DNA of 18,812 nt from an uncultured Oscillospiraceae bacterium (GCA_900547015.1 URFD01000017.1:1-18812); one strand, 5' to 3'. Numbered from the stretch's first letter, positions 7,116-14,635 are shown. The notes: generated from the sequence alone by a model not told the origin. Translations and numbers: made by a program.

Positions 7116-8438
7116 GTGAAAAAGAAAAATATGATTAACAAAGCGTTCTCGCTCCTGCTGGCCTTGATGATGGTGATGGGCTTTGCCACCACAGCGTTTG
7201 CGGCAGGTGCATCGGTCACCTTCAAGAACGGAAAGCTCGTCGTTTTCCAGCCGGGCAGCGATTACACACAGACCGATTTGTTCGGCAACTTTAAAAACAT
7301 TATGCCGGGTGATACCCTCACCGAGGAAATCACCGTTGAGAACCAGTCCGGCGACAGCGACTACATCAAGGTTTATCTGCGGGCGGTTCCTCATGATGAA
7401 ACCGGCAACCCGATTAGTGCGGAGGTACTGGCTGAGCTGAGAAGCGACGAGCGCCGCGGGGAGAAAACCGAGCTTGCCTATATGTACGACTTCCTTGCAC
7501 AGCTCCAGCTGACCGTCAAAAACGGCGCAGAGGTGATTTATCAGGCTTCTCCTGATGAAACAGGCGGCCTCACAAACAATGTGTACTTGGGCAGTCTGCG
7601 CAAGGGCCAGTCCCTCAAGCTGGATGTGGAGCTGAATGTACCGATTGAGATGGGGAACGACTATGCGAACCGCATCGGCGAGGTGGATTGGGTGTTCGCG
7701 GCAGAGGCATTCAACGATGTGACTCCTCCGCCGGAAGGCCCGGACACTCCTCCGTACTATCCTCCGGAGGAACCTTCGGATAATCCTTCCCTGTTCACCG
7801 TTCGCAAGGTATGGGTGGATGACGGCAAATCCCGTCCAAAGAACATCACCGTACAGCTTCTGCGGGACGGCGAGGTTTACAGCGAGGTCAAGCTGAGAAA
7901 GACCAACAACTGGGTTCACACCTGGGACCGTCTGGACAAGAACCATCGCTGGAGCGTGGTGGAGGCGGACGTTGCCGACGGCTACAAGGACACCTACAAG
8001 GCCAGAGGCAATACCGTGATTATCACCAACACCCAGGAGGATTATGTTGCTCCTCAAACTGCAAAACCGGTGGATTTGACCGTTGTGAAAAAATGGGATG
8101 ACAAGGGCAGAAACAGACCGGATTCGGTCAAGGCTACCCTGTACGACGGTGATACTGCGGTAGAAACCGTTCTGCTGGGCGACTGGAACGACTGGTCCTA
8201 TTCCTGGAAGAAACTGGACGGCAAAGGAAATTGGCAGATTGTCGAAACCAATATCCCAAAGGGATATGTTCCATCCTACTCCTATGAGGATGGCGTGGTA
8301 ACCATCACCAATACAGCCACCCTGATTCAGACAGGTCAGCTGAACTGGCCAATCCCGGTGATGTGTGGTCTCGGCCTTGCACTCATCATTTACGGGGTCA
8401 TCGTACTCCGAAAGAAACGGAAGAATGAACGTGCCTAA
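7116..8438 (+). CDS. wall-anchored CnaB protein with LIQTG sorting signal
   Basis: This 440-residue protein starts at GTG 7116, directly behind AAGGAGGTGCGGGAAA. The upstream in-frame ATG at 7065 lies inside the previous gene and would spoil the signal peptide. A standard signal (about 1-30, TTAFAA) is followed by a TasA-like head (about 31-200). That head has the PGDTLTEEITVENQSG strand pair seen in the fibre subunits. A Pro-rich linker (about 203-222) leads to two CnaB domains (about 227-306 and 320-400), each with the Lys, Glu and Asn for an isopeptide bond (KVW/VVE/ITNT and KKW/IVE/ITNT). The C-terminus is a sorting signal: LIQTG (403-407), a membrane segment and RKKRK. It overlaps the sortase gene by 14 bases, so that sortase should be its anchoring enzyme. 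It may be the base or backbone of the surface structure. Confidence 0.93.
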   Translation: MKKKNMINKAFSLLLALMMVMGFATTAFAAGASVTFKNGKLVVFQPGSDYTQTDLFGNFKNIMPGDTLTEEITVENQSGDSDYIKVYLRAVPHDETGNPISAEVLAELRSDERRGEKTELAYMYDFLAQLQLTVKNGAEVIYQASPDETGGLTNNVYLGSLRKGQSLKLDVELNVPIEMGNDYANRIGEVDWVFAAEAFNDVTPPPEGPDTPPYYPPEEPSDNPSLFTVRKVWVDDGKSRPKNITVQLLRDGEVYSEVKLRKTNNWVHTWDRLDKNHRWSVVEADVADGYKDTYKARGNTVIITNTQEDYVAPQTAKPVDLTVVKKWDDKGRNRPDSVKATLYDGDTAVETVLLGDWNDWSYSWKKLDGKGNWQIVETNIPKGYVPSYSYEDGVVTITNTATLIQTGQLNWPIPVMCGLGLALIIYGVIVLRKKRKNERA

Positions 8439-9012
8439 AAAGGGCATTGGATTCGTACTCGCAGGGACGGTGCTGATGCTTTCGGCACTGTCCCTTTTCC
8501 TGTATAACCAGTATGAGGATGCGCGCGCCGGGCAGGAAGCCGAGAACCTGCAGGCCATCATCCTGCAATCCATTCCGGAAACTCAGCCTGCGGAAAAAGC
8601 CAAGGCCCTGACCCCGCAGATGCCTGTCAAGGAGATCGACGGGTACGGCTATGTGGGCTATCTTTCCATCCCGGATATGGAGCTGGAGCTGCCAGTCATG
8701 TCGGAGTGGGACTATACCAGATTGAAAATTGCTCCCTGCCGTCAGTTCGGCTCCTCTCGAACGGACGATTTGGTGATTGCTGGCCACAACTACAAAAACC
8801 ATTTCGCCGGTCTGGAACAGCTGGAAGTCGGTGCTCCCGTCTCCTTTACGGATATGGAGGGAATCGAAAACCAGTACAAGGTCGCGCTGGTGGCTCTGCT
8901 TGCCCCAACCGAGGTGGAAGCAGTGCAGAACAGCGAGCATGACCTGGTGCTGTACACCTGTACCTACAACGGAAAAACCAGAATCGTGGTGTTCTGCGAC
9001 CGCTCGGAGTAG
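8425..9012 (+). CDS. sortase (locus-specific transpeptidase)
   Basis: This 195-residue membrane-bound sortase should cleave the LIQTG signal of the protein just upstream and join it to the wall or to another subunit. A membrane anchor spans about residues 8-28. The catalytic triad is complete: His121 in IAGHNY, Cys179 in LYTCT and Arg186 in KTRIVV. The protein is short, with no C-terminal membrane segment and no lid visible in front of the core. The class was not settled by eye; it reads more like a class B/D-type enzyme than a pilus class C enzyme. The ATG at 8425 lies inside the 3' end of the previous gene (14-base overlap), which gives translational coupling. Any in-frame start further upstream would put a polar stretch before the membrane anchor. 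A terminator follows at 9056-9105. Confidence 0.93.
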   Translation: MNVPKKGIGFVLAGTVLMLSALSLFLYNQYEDARAGQEAENLQAIILQSIPETQPAEKAKALTPQMPVKEIDGYGYVGYLSIPDMELELPVMSEWDYTRLKIAPCRQFGSSRTDDLVIAGHNYKNHFAGLEQLEVGAPVSFTDMEGIENQYKVALVALLAPTEVEAVQNSEHDLVLYTCTYNGKTRIVVFCDRSE

Positions 9013-9055
9013 CGGACAGGTTTGACAGCACGGGGTTGGATGTGAGAAACAAAAG

Positions 9056-9105
9056 ATACCGCAAGGCAATCGGACAAAAACCGAAGGTCTTGCGGTATTT
9101 GTTTT
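9056..9105 (+). terminator. rho-independent terminator after the surface-protein operon
   Basis: ATACCGCAAG (9056-9065) pairs perfectly with CTTGCGGTAT (9089-9098). An inner TCGG/CCGA stem sits in the loop, and TTGTTTT follows. It lies 44 bases after the sortase stop, which makes the sortase the last gene of the cluster. Confidence 0.8.
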
Positions 9106-9129
9106 CTGGACGAGATGGAGCGGCCGCGG

Positions 9130-9172
9130 CATTTTTGGAAGAAACTGTAAACAGTTCCGGACATTTTTGGAA
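9130..9172 (+). promoter_or_regulatory. candidate operator: direct repeats flanking a palindrome
   Basis: The 11-mer CATTTTTGGAA occurs at 9130-9140 and again at 9162-9172, 32 bases apart, close to three helical turns. Almost midway lies the inverted repeat AACTGT-AA-ACAGTT (9143-9156). The block ends five bases before the -35 of the response-regulator promoter, the usual position for an activator. Binding by the adjacent regulator (autoregulation) is inferred. Confidence 0.5.
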
Positions 9173-9177
9173 TCGCG

Positions 9178-9206
9178 TTGAAAAGGTAAACCCCGCATGA
9201 TATGAT
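9178..9206 (+). promoter_or_regulatory. sigma-A promoter of the two-component operon
   Basis: TTGAAA (9178-9183) and TATGAT (9201-9206) are separated by exactly 17 bases, each one mismatch from the sigma-A consensus. The response-regulator ATG lies 53 bases beyond the -10. The 246-base gap between sortase and regulator contains only the terminator, the repeats and this promoter. Confidence 0.8.
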
Positions 9207-9258
9207 GAAAACAGAGCGGACGAAAAACAATACCGACACAGCACAGGGAGGTGCAGCC

Positions 9259-9933
9259 ATGAAGCTCTTGTATGCCGAGGATGAACCGGCTCTTTCCGAG
9301 GCGGTGGTGGACTATCTGACCTATCACAAATATATCGTGGATGCCGTTTATAATGGAGAGGATGCGTATGATTATGCCATTTCCGGCGGATACGATGGCA
9401 TCATTCTGGATATTATGATGCCAAAGCGGGACGGTTTGGAGGTGCTTTCTGCACTTCGCCGAAACGGGTGCAGGACTCCGGTGCTTCTGCTGACCGCAAA
9501 AACGCAGGTCGAGGACCGGATTCAGGGGCTGGATACCGGAGCGGACGACTATCTTCCCAAGCCCTTTGATATGGGGGAGCTGATTGCCAGAATCCGCGCC
9601 ATGCTCAGACGCAGGGAGGAGTATCACCCGGATTTGATTCGGTTCGGGGATTTGACGCTCGATTTGCAGTCCGGGGCAATCAATGTGGGGGAGATGTCCT
9701 TTCAGCTGCCAAAGCAGGAGTACCGTGTGATGGAGCAGCTCATGCTCAACCACACCCTCTATCTGTCCTCGGAGCAGCTGCTGGTCAAGGCTTGGGGATA
9801 CGATGCAGAAACCGACCTCAACATCGTGTGGCTGTATATCTCCTATCTTCGCAAGCGGCTGTCCGCGATGGACTCTCGGGTGGAGATTGTCTCCAAGAGG
9901 AATGTCGGGTATAAATTGGAGTATCGGCTATGA
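9259..9933 (+). CDS. OmpR/PhoB-family response regulator
   Basis: This 225-residue DNA-binding regulator has a receiver domain (about 1-118) with the acidic pair in YAEDE, phosphoacceptor Asp51 in ILDIMMP, Thr79 in LLLTAK and Lys101 in LPKPF. A winged-helix domain follows (about 127-225), with the typical ending RGVGYKLE-like (RNVGYKLEYRL). The ATG at 9259 behind GGGAGGTG is preferred to the upstream ATG at 9202, which overlaps the -10. It should be phosphorylated by the kinase encoded immediately downstream (4-base ATGA overlap). Targets are not known. Candidates by position are its own promoter, the surface locus upstream and the polyphosphate polymerase/CotH set downstream. Confidence 0.95.
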   Translation: MKLLYAEDEPALSEAVVDYLTYHKYIVDAVYNGEDAYDYAISGGYDGIILDIMMPKRDGLEVLSALRRNGCRTPVLLLTAKTQVEDRIQGLDTGADDYLPKPFDMGELIARIRAMLRRREEYHPDLIRFGDLTLDLQSGAINVGEMSFQLPKQEYRVMEQLMLNHTLYLSSEQLLVKAWGYDAETDLNIVWLYISYLRKRLSAMDSRVEIVSKRNVGYKLEYRL

Positions 9934-11150
9934 CAAAAACTTTAAAACGACGCTTTATCATCTTTACCATGACGGCAGTGACGGGCCTGCTGGTGTTCCT
10001 CGTGCTTGCAATCAACGGGCTGAACTGGATGATGCTGGAGCATCAGTCGGATTCTGTGCTGGAAATGCTGGTGGCCTCGGACGGTGTGTTTCGCAGGATG
10101 GATTTTGAGCGTCCGCCCCGCTCGGTACCTCCGATGAATTTAGAGCGGATGCGCTCGTCCCGATTCTTGATCGTCAAGGGAGATGCCGACGGCAATATCA
10201 TCGAGGTCAACGCTGACCAGATTCCGGCTGTCGATGACCAAACAGCGCAGGAATATGCACAGACCGTTTGGGCATCCGGCAAACAATCCGGCCAGTTGGA
10301 TGGGTATAAGTTTGCAGTCAAGCAGAGCGGTGGAACCCGACTTGCATTTTTTGTGGATGTGTCGGAGCTGAGAGGGAATTTTTACAGGGTGCTGTTCGCC
10401 TCCGGCCTGATTGCGGTGCTTTGCTGGCTGATTCTTCTGGTGATTGTGGTTTGTCTTTCGGGTCGGGTGATTCGTCCGGTGCTGGCAGGGATGGAAAAAC
10501 AGAAGCAGTTCATCACCAATGCCGGGCATGAGATGAAAACCCCGCTTGCCATCATTCAATCCAACAACGACACGATGGCGCTGATTCACGGAGAGAACAA
10601 GTACAACGCCCATATCCGCGCACAGACCAAGCGGCTCAATGTGTTGATGTCCAACTTGCTGACCCTGGCAAAGCTGGACGAGGAAATTCCGCTGCCGACC
10701 CAAACGGTGCAGGTCAGCGAGACGGTCGAGGAATTGCTGCCGCCTTATCAGGATGCGGCGCTGAGCCGCAGGATTTCCTTCCAAGCACAGGTGGAGCCGG
10801 AAATTGTGAAGCAAATCAATCAAGAGAGCTTTCGGCAGATGATGACCCTTTTGTTGGACAATGCGGTTAAGTACACTCCGGAGGAGGGAACGATTGCATT
10901 GACGGTTAAAACGCACGGCAGGCATCTTCAAATCGTGGAGGAAAACACCTGCCTGCCCTCCCATGAGGCAGACCCGGAAAGACTGTTTGAACGGTTTTAC
11001 CGAGGGGACTCCGCACGAACACAGGACAAGTCCTCCTGCGGCTATGGGATTGGGCTTTCGGCTGCCCGTGCCATCTGTGAAAAGTTCGGCGGAAAGCTGA
11101 CAGCGGAATATCCTTGCGCCGACCGTATTCGCTTCACGGCTATCTTATAA
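9930..11150 (+). CDS. membrane sensor histidine kinase
   Basis: This 406-residue kinase has a membrane segment at about 10-33, an extracellular sensing region of about 120 residues, and a second membrane segment at about 153-177. The H-box NAGHEMKTPLA has phosphoacceptor His200. The N-box LLLDNAVKYTPE has Asn311, the F-box is LFERFYRGD, and the G2 box is GYGIGLS (371-377). The usual G1 box (DxGxG) is replaced by VEENTCLP, as in some short-loop Firmicutes kinases, so the ATP lid region is degenerate but probably active. There is no clear HAMP domain. It overlaps the regulator gene by four bases, which makes the pair a cognate system. The signal is not identifiable; the extracellular part carries no recognised sensor domain. 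Confidence 0.95.
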   Translation: MTKTLKRRFIIFTMTAVTGLLVFLVLAINGLNWMMLEHQSDSVLEMLVASDGVFRRMDFERPPRSVPPMNLERMRSSRFLIVKGDADGNIIEVNADQIPAVDDQTAQEYAQTVWASGKQSGQLDGYKFAVKQSGGTRLAFFVDVSELRGNFYRVLFASGLIAVLCWLILLVIVVCLSGRVIRPVLAGMEKQKQFITNAGHEMKTPLAIIQSNNDTMALIHGENKYNAHIRAQTKRLNVLMSNLLTLAKLDEEIPLPTQTVQVSETVEELLPPYQDAALSRRISFQAQVEPEIVKQINQESFRQMMTLLLDNAVKYTPEEGTIALTVKTHGRHLQIVEENTCLPSHEADPERLFERFYRGDSARTQDKSSCGYGIGLSAARAICEKFGGKLTAEYPCADRIRFTAIL

Positions 11151-11172
11151 AATCAGGAAATCATTTGTTTAC

Positions 11173-11210
11173 AAAACCTTCCCATATTTTTCGAAATGGG
11201 AAGGTTTTTT
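11173..11210 (+). terminator. rho-independent terminator of the two-component operon
   Basis: AAAACCTTCCCAT (11173-11185) pairs with ATGGGAAGGTTTT (11196-11208), followed by further T residues. It is 22 bases after the kinase stop codon and separates the two-component operon from the next set. Confidence 0.9.
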
Positions 11211-11242
11211 CTTATGTAATTCTTAGGTTCGTTTTTTACAAT
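11209..11242 (+). promoter_or_regulatory. possible activator-dependent promoter of the VTC-DUF4956-CotH operon
   Basis: TACAAT (11237-11242) is a fair -10 without a recognisable -35 at the right distance. In the -35 zone, TTCTTA occurs twice with an 11-base period (11209-11214 and 11220-11225), the spacing used by OmpR/PhoB-type regulators. The first copy overlaps the terminator T-tract. The evidence is suggestive only. Confidence 0.3.
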
Positions 11243-11269
11243 CAAAGCATAGAAAGGAGATGAAGGCGA

Positions 11270-11941
11270 ATGCAATTTCGGAATGAAGTGAAGCATGAAA
11301 TCAGCAGCGGCGACCTGCTGATTCTGCGGCAGAGATTGCGGATGGTGATGAAGCCGGATGAGCACGCGGTCGATGGGCGGTACGAGATACGCAGTCTGTA
11401 TTTTGATAATCTGGATGACAAGGCCTTGCGGGAAAAATTGGACGGGGTGAACATCCGCGAAAAGTATCGGATCCGCCTGTACAACCACGACCACTCCATC
11501 ATCTATCTGGAGCGCAAGTTTAAACACGGTGGGTTCGGGTATAAGGATTCTGCCAATCTGACGCTGGAGCAGGCACAGGCGATTGCGGACGGTGAGGTTG
11601 ATTGGATGTCCCACAGCGAGGATGAGGTGATTTTGGGATTTTATACCCGAATCCGCAACGAGGGGTTGAGGGCAAAGGTCATCGTGGATTACACGAGGGA
11701 GCCATTTGTCTTTGCACCGGGTAATGTTCGGGTCACCTTGGATTACGGGATTCGCACCGGGATGAGCTGTACCGACCTTTTGAATCCAGACTGCGTGACC
11801 GTCCCGGTCAGCGGCTCGCCCTGCATCCTGGAGGTGAAGTGGGACAACTATCTTCCAGATGTGATTCGGGATGCGGTGCAGCTTGGTGACCGGCACAATG
11901 CGGCCTTTTCCAAATATGCTGCCTGCCGAATGTACGACTAA
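11270..11941 (+). CDS. VTC-domain polyphosphate polymerase family protein
   Basis: This 223-residue cytosolic protein has the VTC/CYTH tunnel fold of yeast Vtc4-type polyphosphate polymerases. The alternating charged residues that line the tunnel are present: R4, E6 and K8 in FRNEVKHE, R41 in IRSLYFD, the K65/R67/R69 run in REKYRIRLY, E81-R82-K83 in YLERK, K136 and R143, D158, R162, E188 and K190 in ILEVKWD, and K215 near the end. It is only the catalytic domain, with no SPX or membrane part. The products could be polyphosphate or another triphosphate-derived compound, and the reaction is inferred from the family. AAAGGAG precedes the ATG. It is the first of a three-gene set with DUF4956 and CotH genes, which I recall as a frequent association in Gram-positive genomes. 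Confidence 0.9.
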   Translation: MQFRNEVKHEISSGDLLILRQRLRMVMKPDEHAVDGRYEIRSLYFDNLDDKALREKLDGVNIREKYRIRLYNHDHSIIYLERKFKHGGFGYKDSANLTLEQAQAIADGEVDWMSHSEDEVILGFYTRIRNEGLRAKVIVDYTREPFVFAPGNVRVTLDYGIRTGMSCTDLLNPDCVTVPVSGSPCILEVKWDNYLPDVIRDAVQLGDRHNAAFSKYAACRMYD

Positions 11942-11976
11942 CAAAACAGAACAACAAAAAAGGAGTAATCTTTACT

Positions 11977-12648
11977 ATGACTTTTCAAGATATTTTTAAA
12001 TCCAGCTTTCTGGAAAATGTAACCTCCATCAGCGTCTTGGATATGCTGCTGACCATCGTGCTGTCCTTCGGCATCGGTCTGTTTATCTTTCTCATCTACA
12101 AAAAGACCTACCGCGGCGTGATGTATTCCTCTGGCTTCGGTACGACGCTGGTGGCCCTGACGATGATTACCTCCATCGTCATCCTGGCAGTCACCTCCAA
12201 TGTGGTTCTTTCCCTTGGTATGGTCGGCGCGCTGTCCATCGTGCGTTTTCGTACCGCAATCAAGGACCCGCTGGATATTGCCTTTTTGTTCTGGGCAATT
12301 GGTGCAGGCATCATCCTTGCGGCAGGCATGATTCCGCTGGCGGTGATTGGCAGCGTCTGCATCGGGCTGATTCTGCTGGTGTTTGTCAATCAGAAGTCGC
12401 ACAGCCATCCGTATATGGTGGTGCTCAACTGCACCGACCACGATGCGGAGATCAGAGCCAGAGAGTTTTTGACCAAGAATGTGACCCGCACCTCGGTCAA
12501 GAGCAAATCTGCCGTCAGGGGTGCAATCGAAATGAACATCGAGGTTCGCCTGAAAGAGGACGATACCGATTTTATCAACATTCTTTCCGAGATGCCCGGG
12601 GTCAACAGTGCGGTGATCGTCTCTTATAACGGCGATTACATGGGGTAA
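11977..12648 (+). CDS. DUF4956 integral membrane protein
   Basis: This 223-residue protein has about four membrane segments in its first 140 residues (about 22-41, 57-77, 100-117 and 119-137). Between the second and third is the family signature GALSIVRFRTAIKDPLDIAF, an amphipathic stretch rich in Arg/Lys. A soluble C-terminal domain (about 145-223) with ferredoxin-like alternation follows. The biochemical function of the family is not known. Its steady partners, a VTC-type polymerase before it and a CotH kinase after it, suggest it could pass or use the polymerase product at the membrane. That is inference. AAAAGGAG lies about 11 bases before the ATG, and the next gene starts five bases after its stop. 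Confidence 0.93.
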   Translation: MTFQDIFKSSFLENVTSISVLDMLLTIVLSFGIGLFIFLIYKKTYRGVMYSSGFGTTLVALTMITSIVILAVTSNVVLSLGMVGALSIVRFRTAIKDPLDIAFLFWAIGAGIILAAGMIPLAVIGSVCIGLILLVFVNQKSHSHPYMVVLNCTDHDAEIRAREFLTKNVTRTSVKSKSAVRGAIEMNIEVRLKEDDTDFINILSEMPGVNSAVIVSYNGDYMG

Positions 12649-12653
12649 GGAGT

Positions 12654-14633
12654 ATGTCTGCAAGTAAAAAACTGGATCAAATCGCATGGGCAGTCACAGC
12701 GTTTATTCTGAGCTTGACCGTTTTATTCATGAATGGAGGGGCTGTCGGGCTACAGGAGATGGTGCGGTCGATGGGCTACGAAACCCGGCTGTTTGACAAT
12801 ACCCGGGTGCATACGGTGGACATCGTCATGGATGACTGGGACGAGCTGATTGCAAATGCCACCAACGAGGAATACTACGCCGCCTCTGTTGTGATTGACG
12901 GAGAGGCCTATCAAAATGTCGGGATTCGGGCGAAGGGAAATACCTCACTGTCCACCGTCGCTTCCATGGACAGTGAGCGGTACAGCTTCAAAATCGAGTT
13001 CGACCACTACGACAGCTCGAAAAGCTATCATGGTCTGGACAAGCTGTGCCTGAACAATCTGATTCAGGATTCCACCATGATGAAAGACTACCTGACCTAT
13101 ACCCTGATGAACGAATTTGGTGTGGATTCGCCGCTGTGCAGCTATGTTTACATCACCGTCAACGGGGAGGATTGGGGGCTGTACCTTGCGGTCGAGGGGG
13201 TGGAGGACAGCTTTTTGGAGCGAAACTACGGTTCCGACCATGGAGAGCTGTACAAGCCGGATAGCTCGAGCCTCGGCGGAGGTCGCGGCAACGACAAGGA
13301 ATTCGATGGGAATCCATTTGAGAAGGGCGAAAACGCGGCAAACGGCTCCAATCAGTCCAATACCAAAACCGACACAACAGAAGGCTCGGATTCAACCAAA
13401 GCTCCGGACGGCTCCGCACCGCCAGAGATGCCCAGCGGCAATCAGGGAGTTGGCATGAATCCATTTGAGAAGGGCGAAAACGCGGCGGGCAGCTTCAATC
13501 AGTCCAATAGCAAAACCGACACAACCGAGGGTTCGGATTCAACCAAAACTCCGGACGGCTCCGCACCGCCGGAGATGAACGGCAGAGGCAAGGGCGGCGG
13601 CTTTGGCGGCGGCGCGGGGATGGGCTCTGCGGATGTTAAGCTGCAATACATCGATGACGAGTTGGACAGCTACTCCAACATCTGGAACAACGCAAAAACT
13701 AAGGTAAGCGAGGCAGACCAGAAGCGGCTGGTCGAATCGTTGAAAAAGCTGTCCAACACAGAAGATCTGGAATCGGTTGTGGACGTAGAGGAGGTCATCC
13801 GTTATTTTGTGGTACACAACTATGTGTGCAACGGCGACAGCTATACCGGCACGATAGTTCACAACTACTATCTGTACGAGGAGGACGGTCGGATGTCGAT
13901 GATTCCGTGGGATTATAATCTGGCGTTCGGAATCTTCCAAGGTGGAAATGCACAGAGCACCGTCAACACACCAATCAATTCTCCTGTCTCCGGCGGCTCC
14001 GGAGAAGATCGCCCGATGTGGAATTGGATTCTGTCCGACGAGAGCTACACCGAGCTGTATCATCAGTATTTTGCTGAGTTTTTGGATACGGTGGATCTTC
14101 AGAGCATCATCGACAACGCATACCAGCTGATTGCGCCTTATGTAGAACAAGACCCAACCGCATTTTATACCAAAGAAGAGTTCGAGCAGGGTGTGCAGAC
14201 GCTCAAGGAGTTTTGCAGTCTGCGCAGCGAGAGCATTTCCATGCAGCTGGAGGAGGGTGAAACCACCGAAGAGATGGATTATGTGGATGCTTCGGGAATG
14301 ACCCTGAGCGACATGGGCTCGATGAACAACGGCATGGGACGAGAGGGAGGAGGACAGAACCGGATGCCGGGGAATCTGCCGTCCCGTCAGGAGCAAACGC
14401 AGGGAAGCGGAGCGGACGAAAGCACCGGCGAATCGTCGGGGGCTGAGGTTTCGGGAGAGCCCAATAACGGGCAGTCCAATCAAACCCGAAGGGAATTTCC
14501 TTCCCAAAATCCGGGACAGCTGCCGGAGGATGCAGCAGATGAGTCTGCTTCTAACTCGTTCGGCTGGCTTTGGATTGCCGGTTCAGCACTGCTCCTCTGC
14601 GTAGGATTGTTGGCCGCAAAATTATATCGATAA
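12654..14633 (+). CDS. cotH: CotH-like kinase, double membrane anchor
   Basis: This 659-residue CotH-family protein (atypical protein kinase fold, first known from spore coat) has a membrane segment at about 10-30 and another at about 635-655, which puts the bulk outside the membrane. Family motifs are FKIEFD (112-117), the GLDKLCLNN..QDSTMMKDYL stretch (127-146), WGLYLAVEGVEDSFLERNY (174-192) and IPWDYNLAFG with the metal-binding Asp420. A Gly/Ser/Thr-rich insert of about 130 residues inside the kinase domain contains two 41-residue copies starting NPFEKGENAA. The C-terminal region before the last membrane segment is a Gln/Gly/Ser/Asn-rich stalk. AAGGAG ends only one base from the ATG, so initiation probably depends on coupling to the DUF4956 gene. 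A spore role is not implied, since the context is envelope rather than coat genes. Confidence 0.9.
   Translation: MSASKKLDQIAWAVTAFILSLTVLFMNGGAVGLQEMVRSMGYETRLFDNTRVHTVDIVMDDWDELIANATNEEYYAASVVIDGEAYQNVGIRAKGNTSLSTVASMDSERYSFKIEFDHYDSSKSYHGLDKLCLNNLIQDSTMMKDYLTYTLMNEFGVDSPLCSYVYITVNGEDWGLYLAVEGVEDSFLERNYGSDHGELYKPDSSSLGGGRGNDKEFDGNPFEKGENAANGSNQSNTKTDTTEGSDSTKAPDGSAPPEMPSGNQGVGMNPFEKGENAAGSFNQSNSKTDTTEGSDSTKTPDGSAPPEMNGRGKGGGFGGGAGMGSADVKLQYIDDELDSYSNIWNNAKTKVSEADQKRLVESLKKLSNTEDLESVVDVEEVIRYFVVHNYVCNGDSYTGTIVHNYYLYEEDGRMSMIPWDYNLAFGIFQGGNAQSTVNTPINSPVSGGSGEDRPMWNWILSDESYTELYHQYFAEFLDTVDLQSIIDNAYQLIAPYVEQDPTAFYTKEEFEQGVQTLKEFCSLRSESISMQLEEGETTEEMDYVDASGMTLSDMGSMNNGMGREGGGQNRMPGNLPSRQEQTQGSGADESTGESSGAEVSGEPNNGQSNQTRREFPSQNPGQLPEDAADESASNSFGWLWIAGSALLLCVGLLAAKLYR
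13311..13577 (+). repeat. in-frame duplication inside the CotH gene
   Basis: Two copies (13311-13433 and 13458-13577) are 147 bases (49 codons) apart and encode NPFEKGENAA followed by a Thr/Ser/Asp-rich segment ending GSAPPEM. Long stretches are identical at the DNA level, including the first 29 bases, so the duplication is recent. It lengthens a surface loop of the kinase domain without breaking the frame. Confidence 0.9.
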
Positions 14634-14635
14634 CA

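Noticed and set aside
8365..8424. Upstream in-frame ATG for the sortase
   Set aside because: It would overlap the previous gene by 74 bases and add a non-membrane leader before the anchor. ATG 8425 gives the normal short overlap.
7095..9753. Long - strand frames of 492 and 451 codons
   Set aside because: They are mirror frames of GC-rich + strand genes. The second crosses a terminator, a promoter and two unrelated genes, and neither shows any domain.
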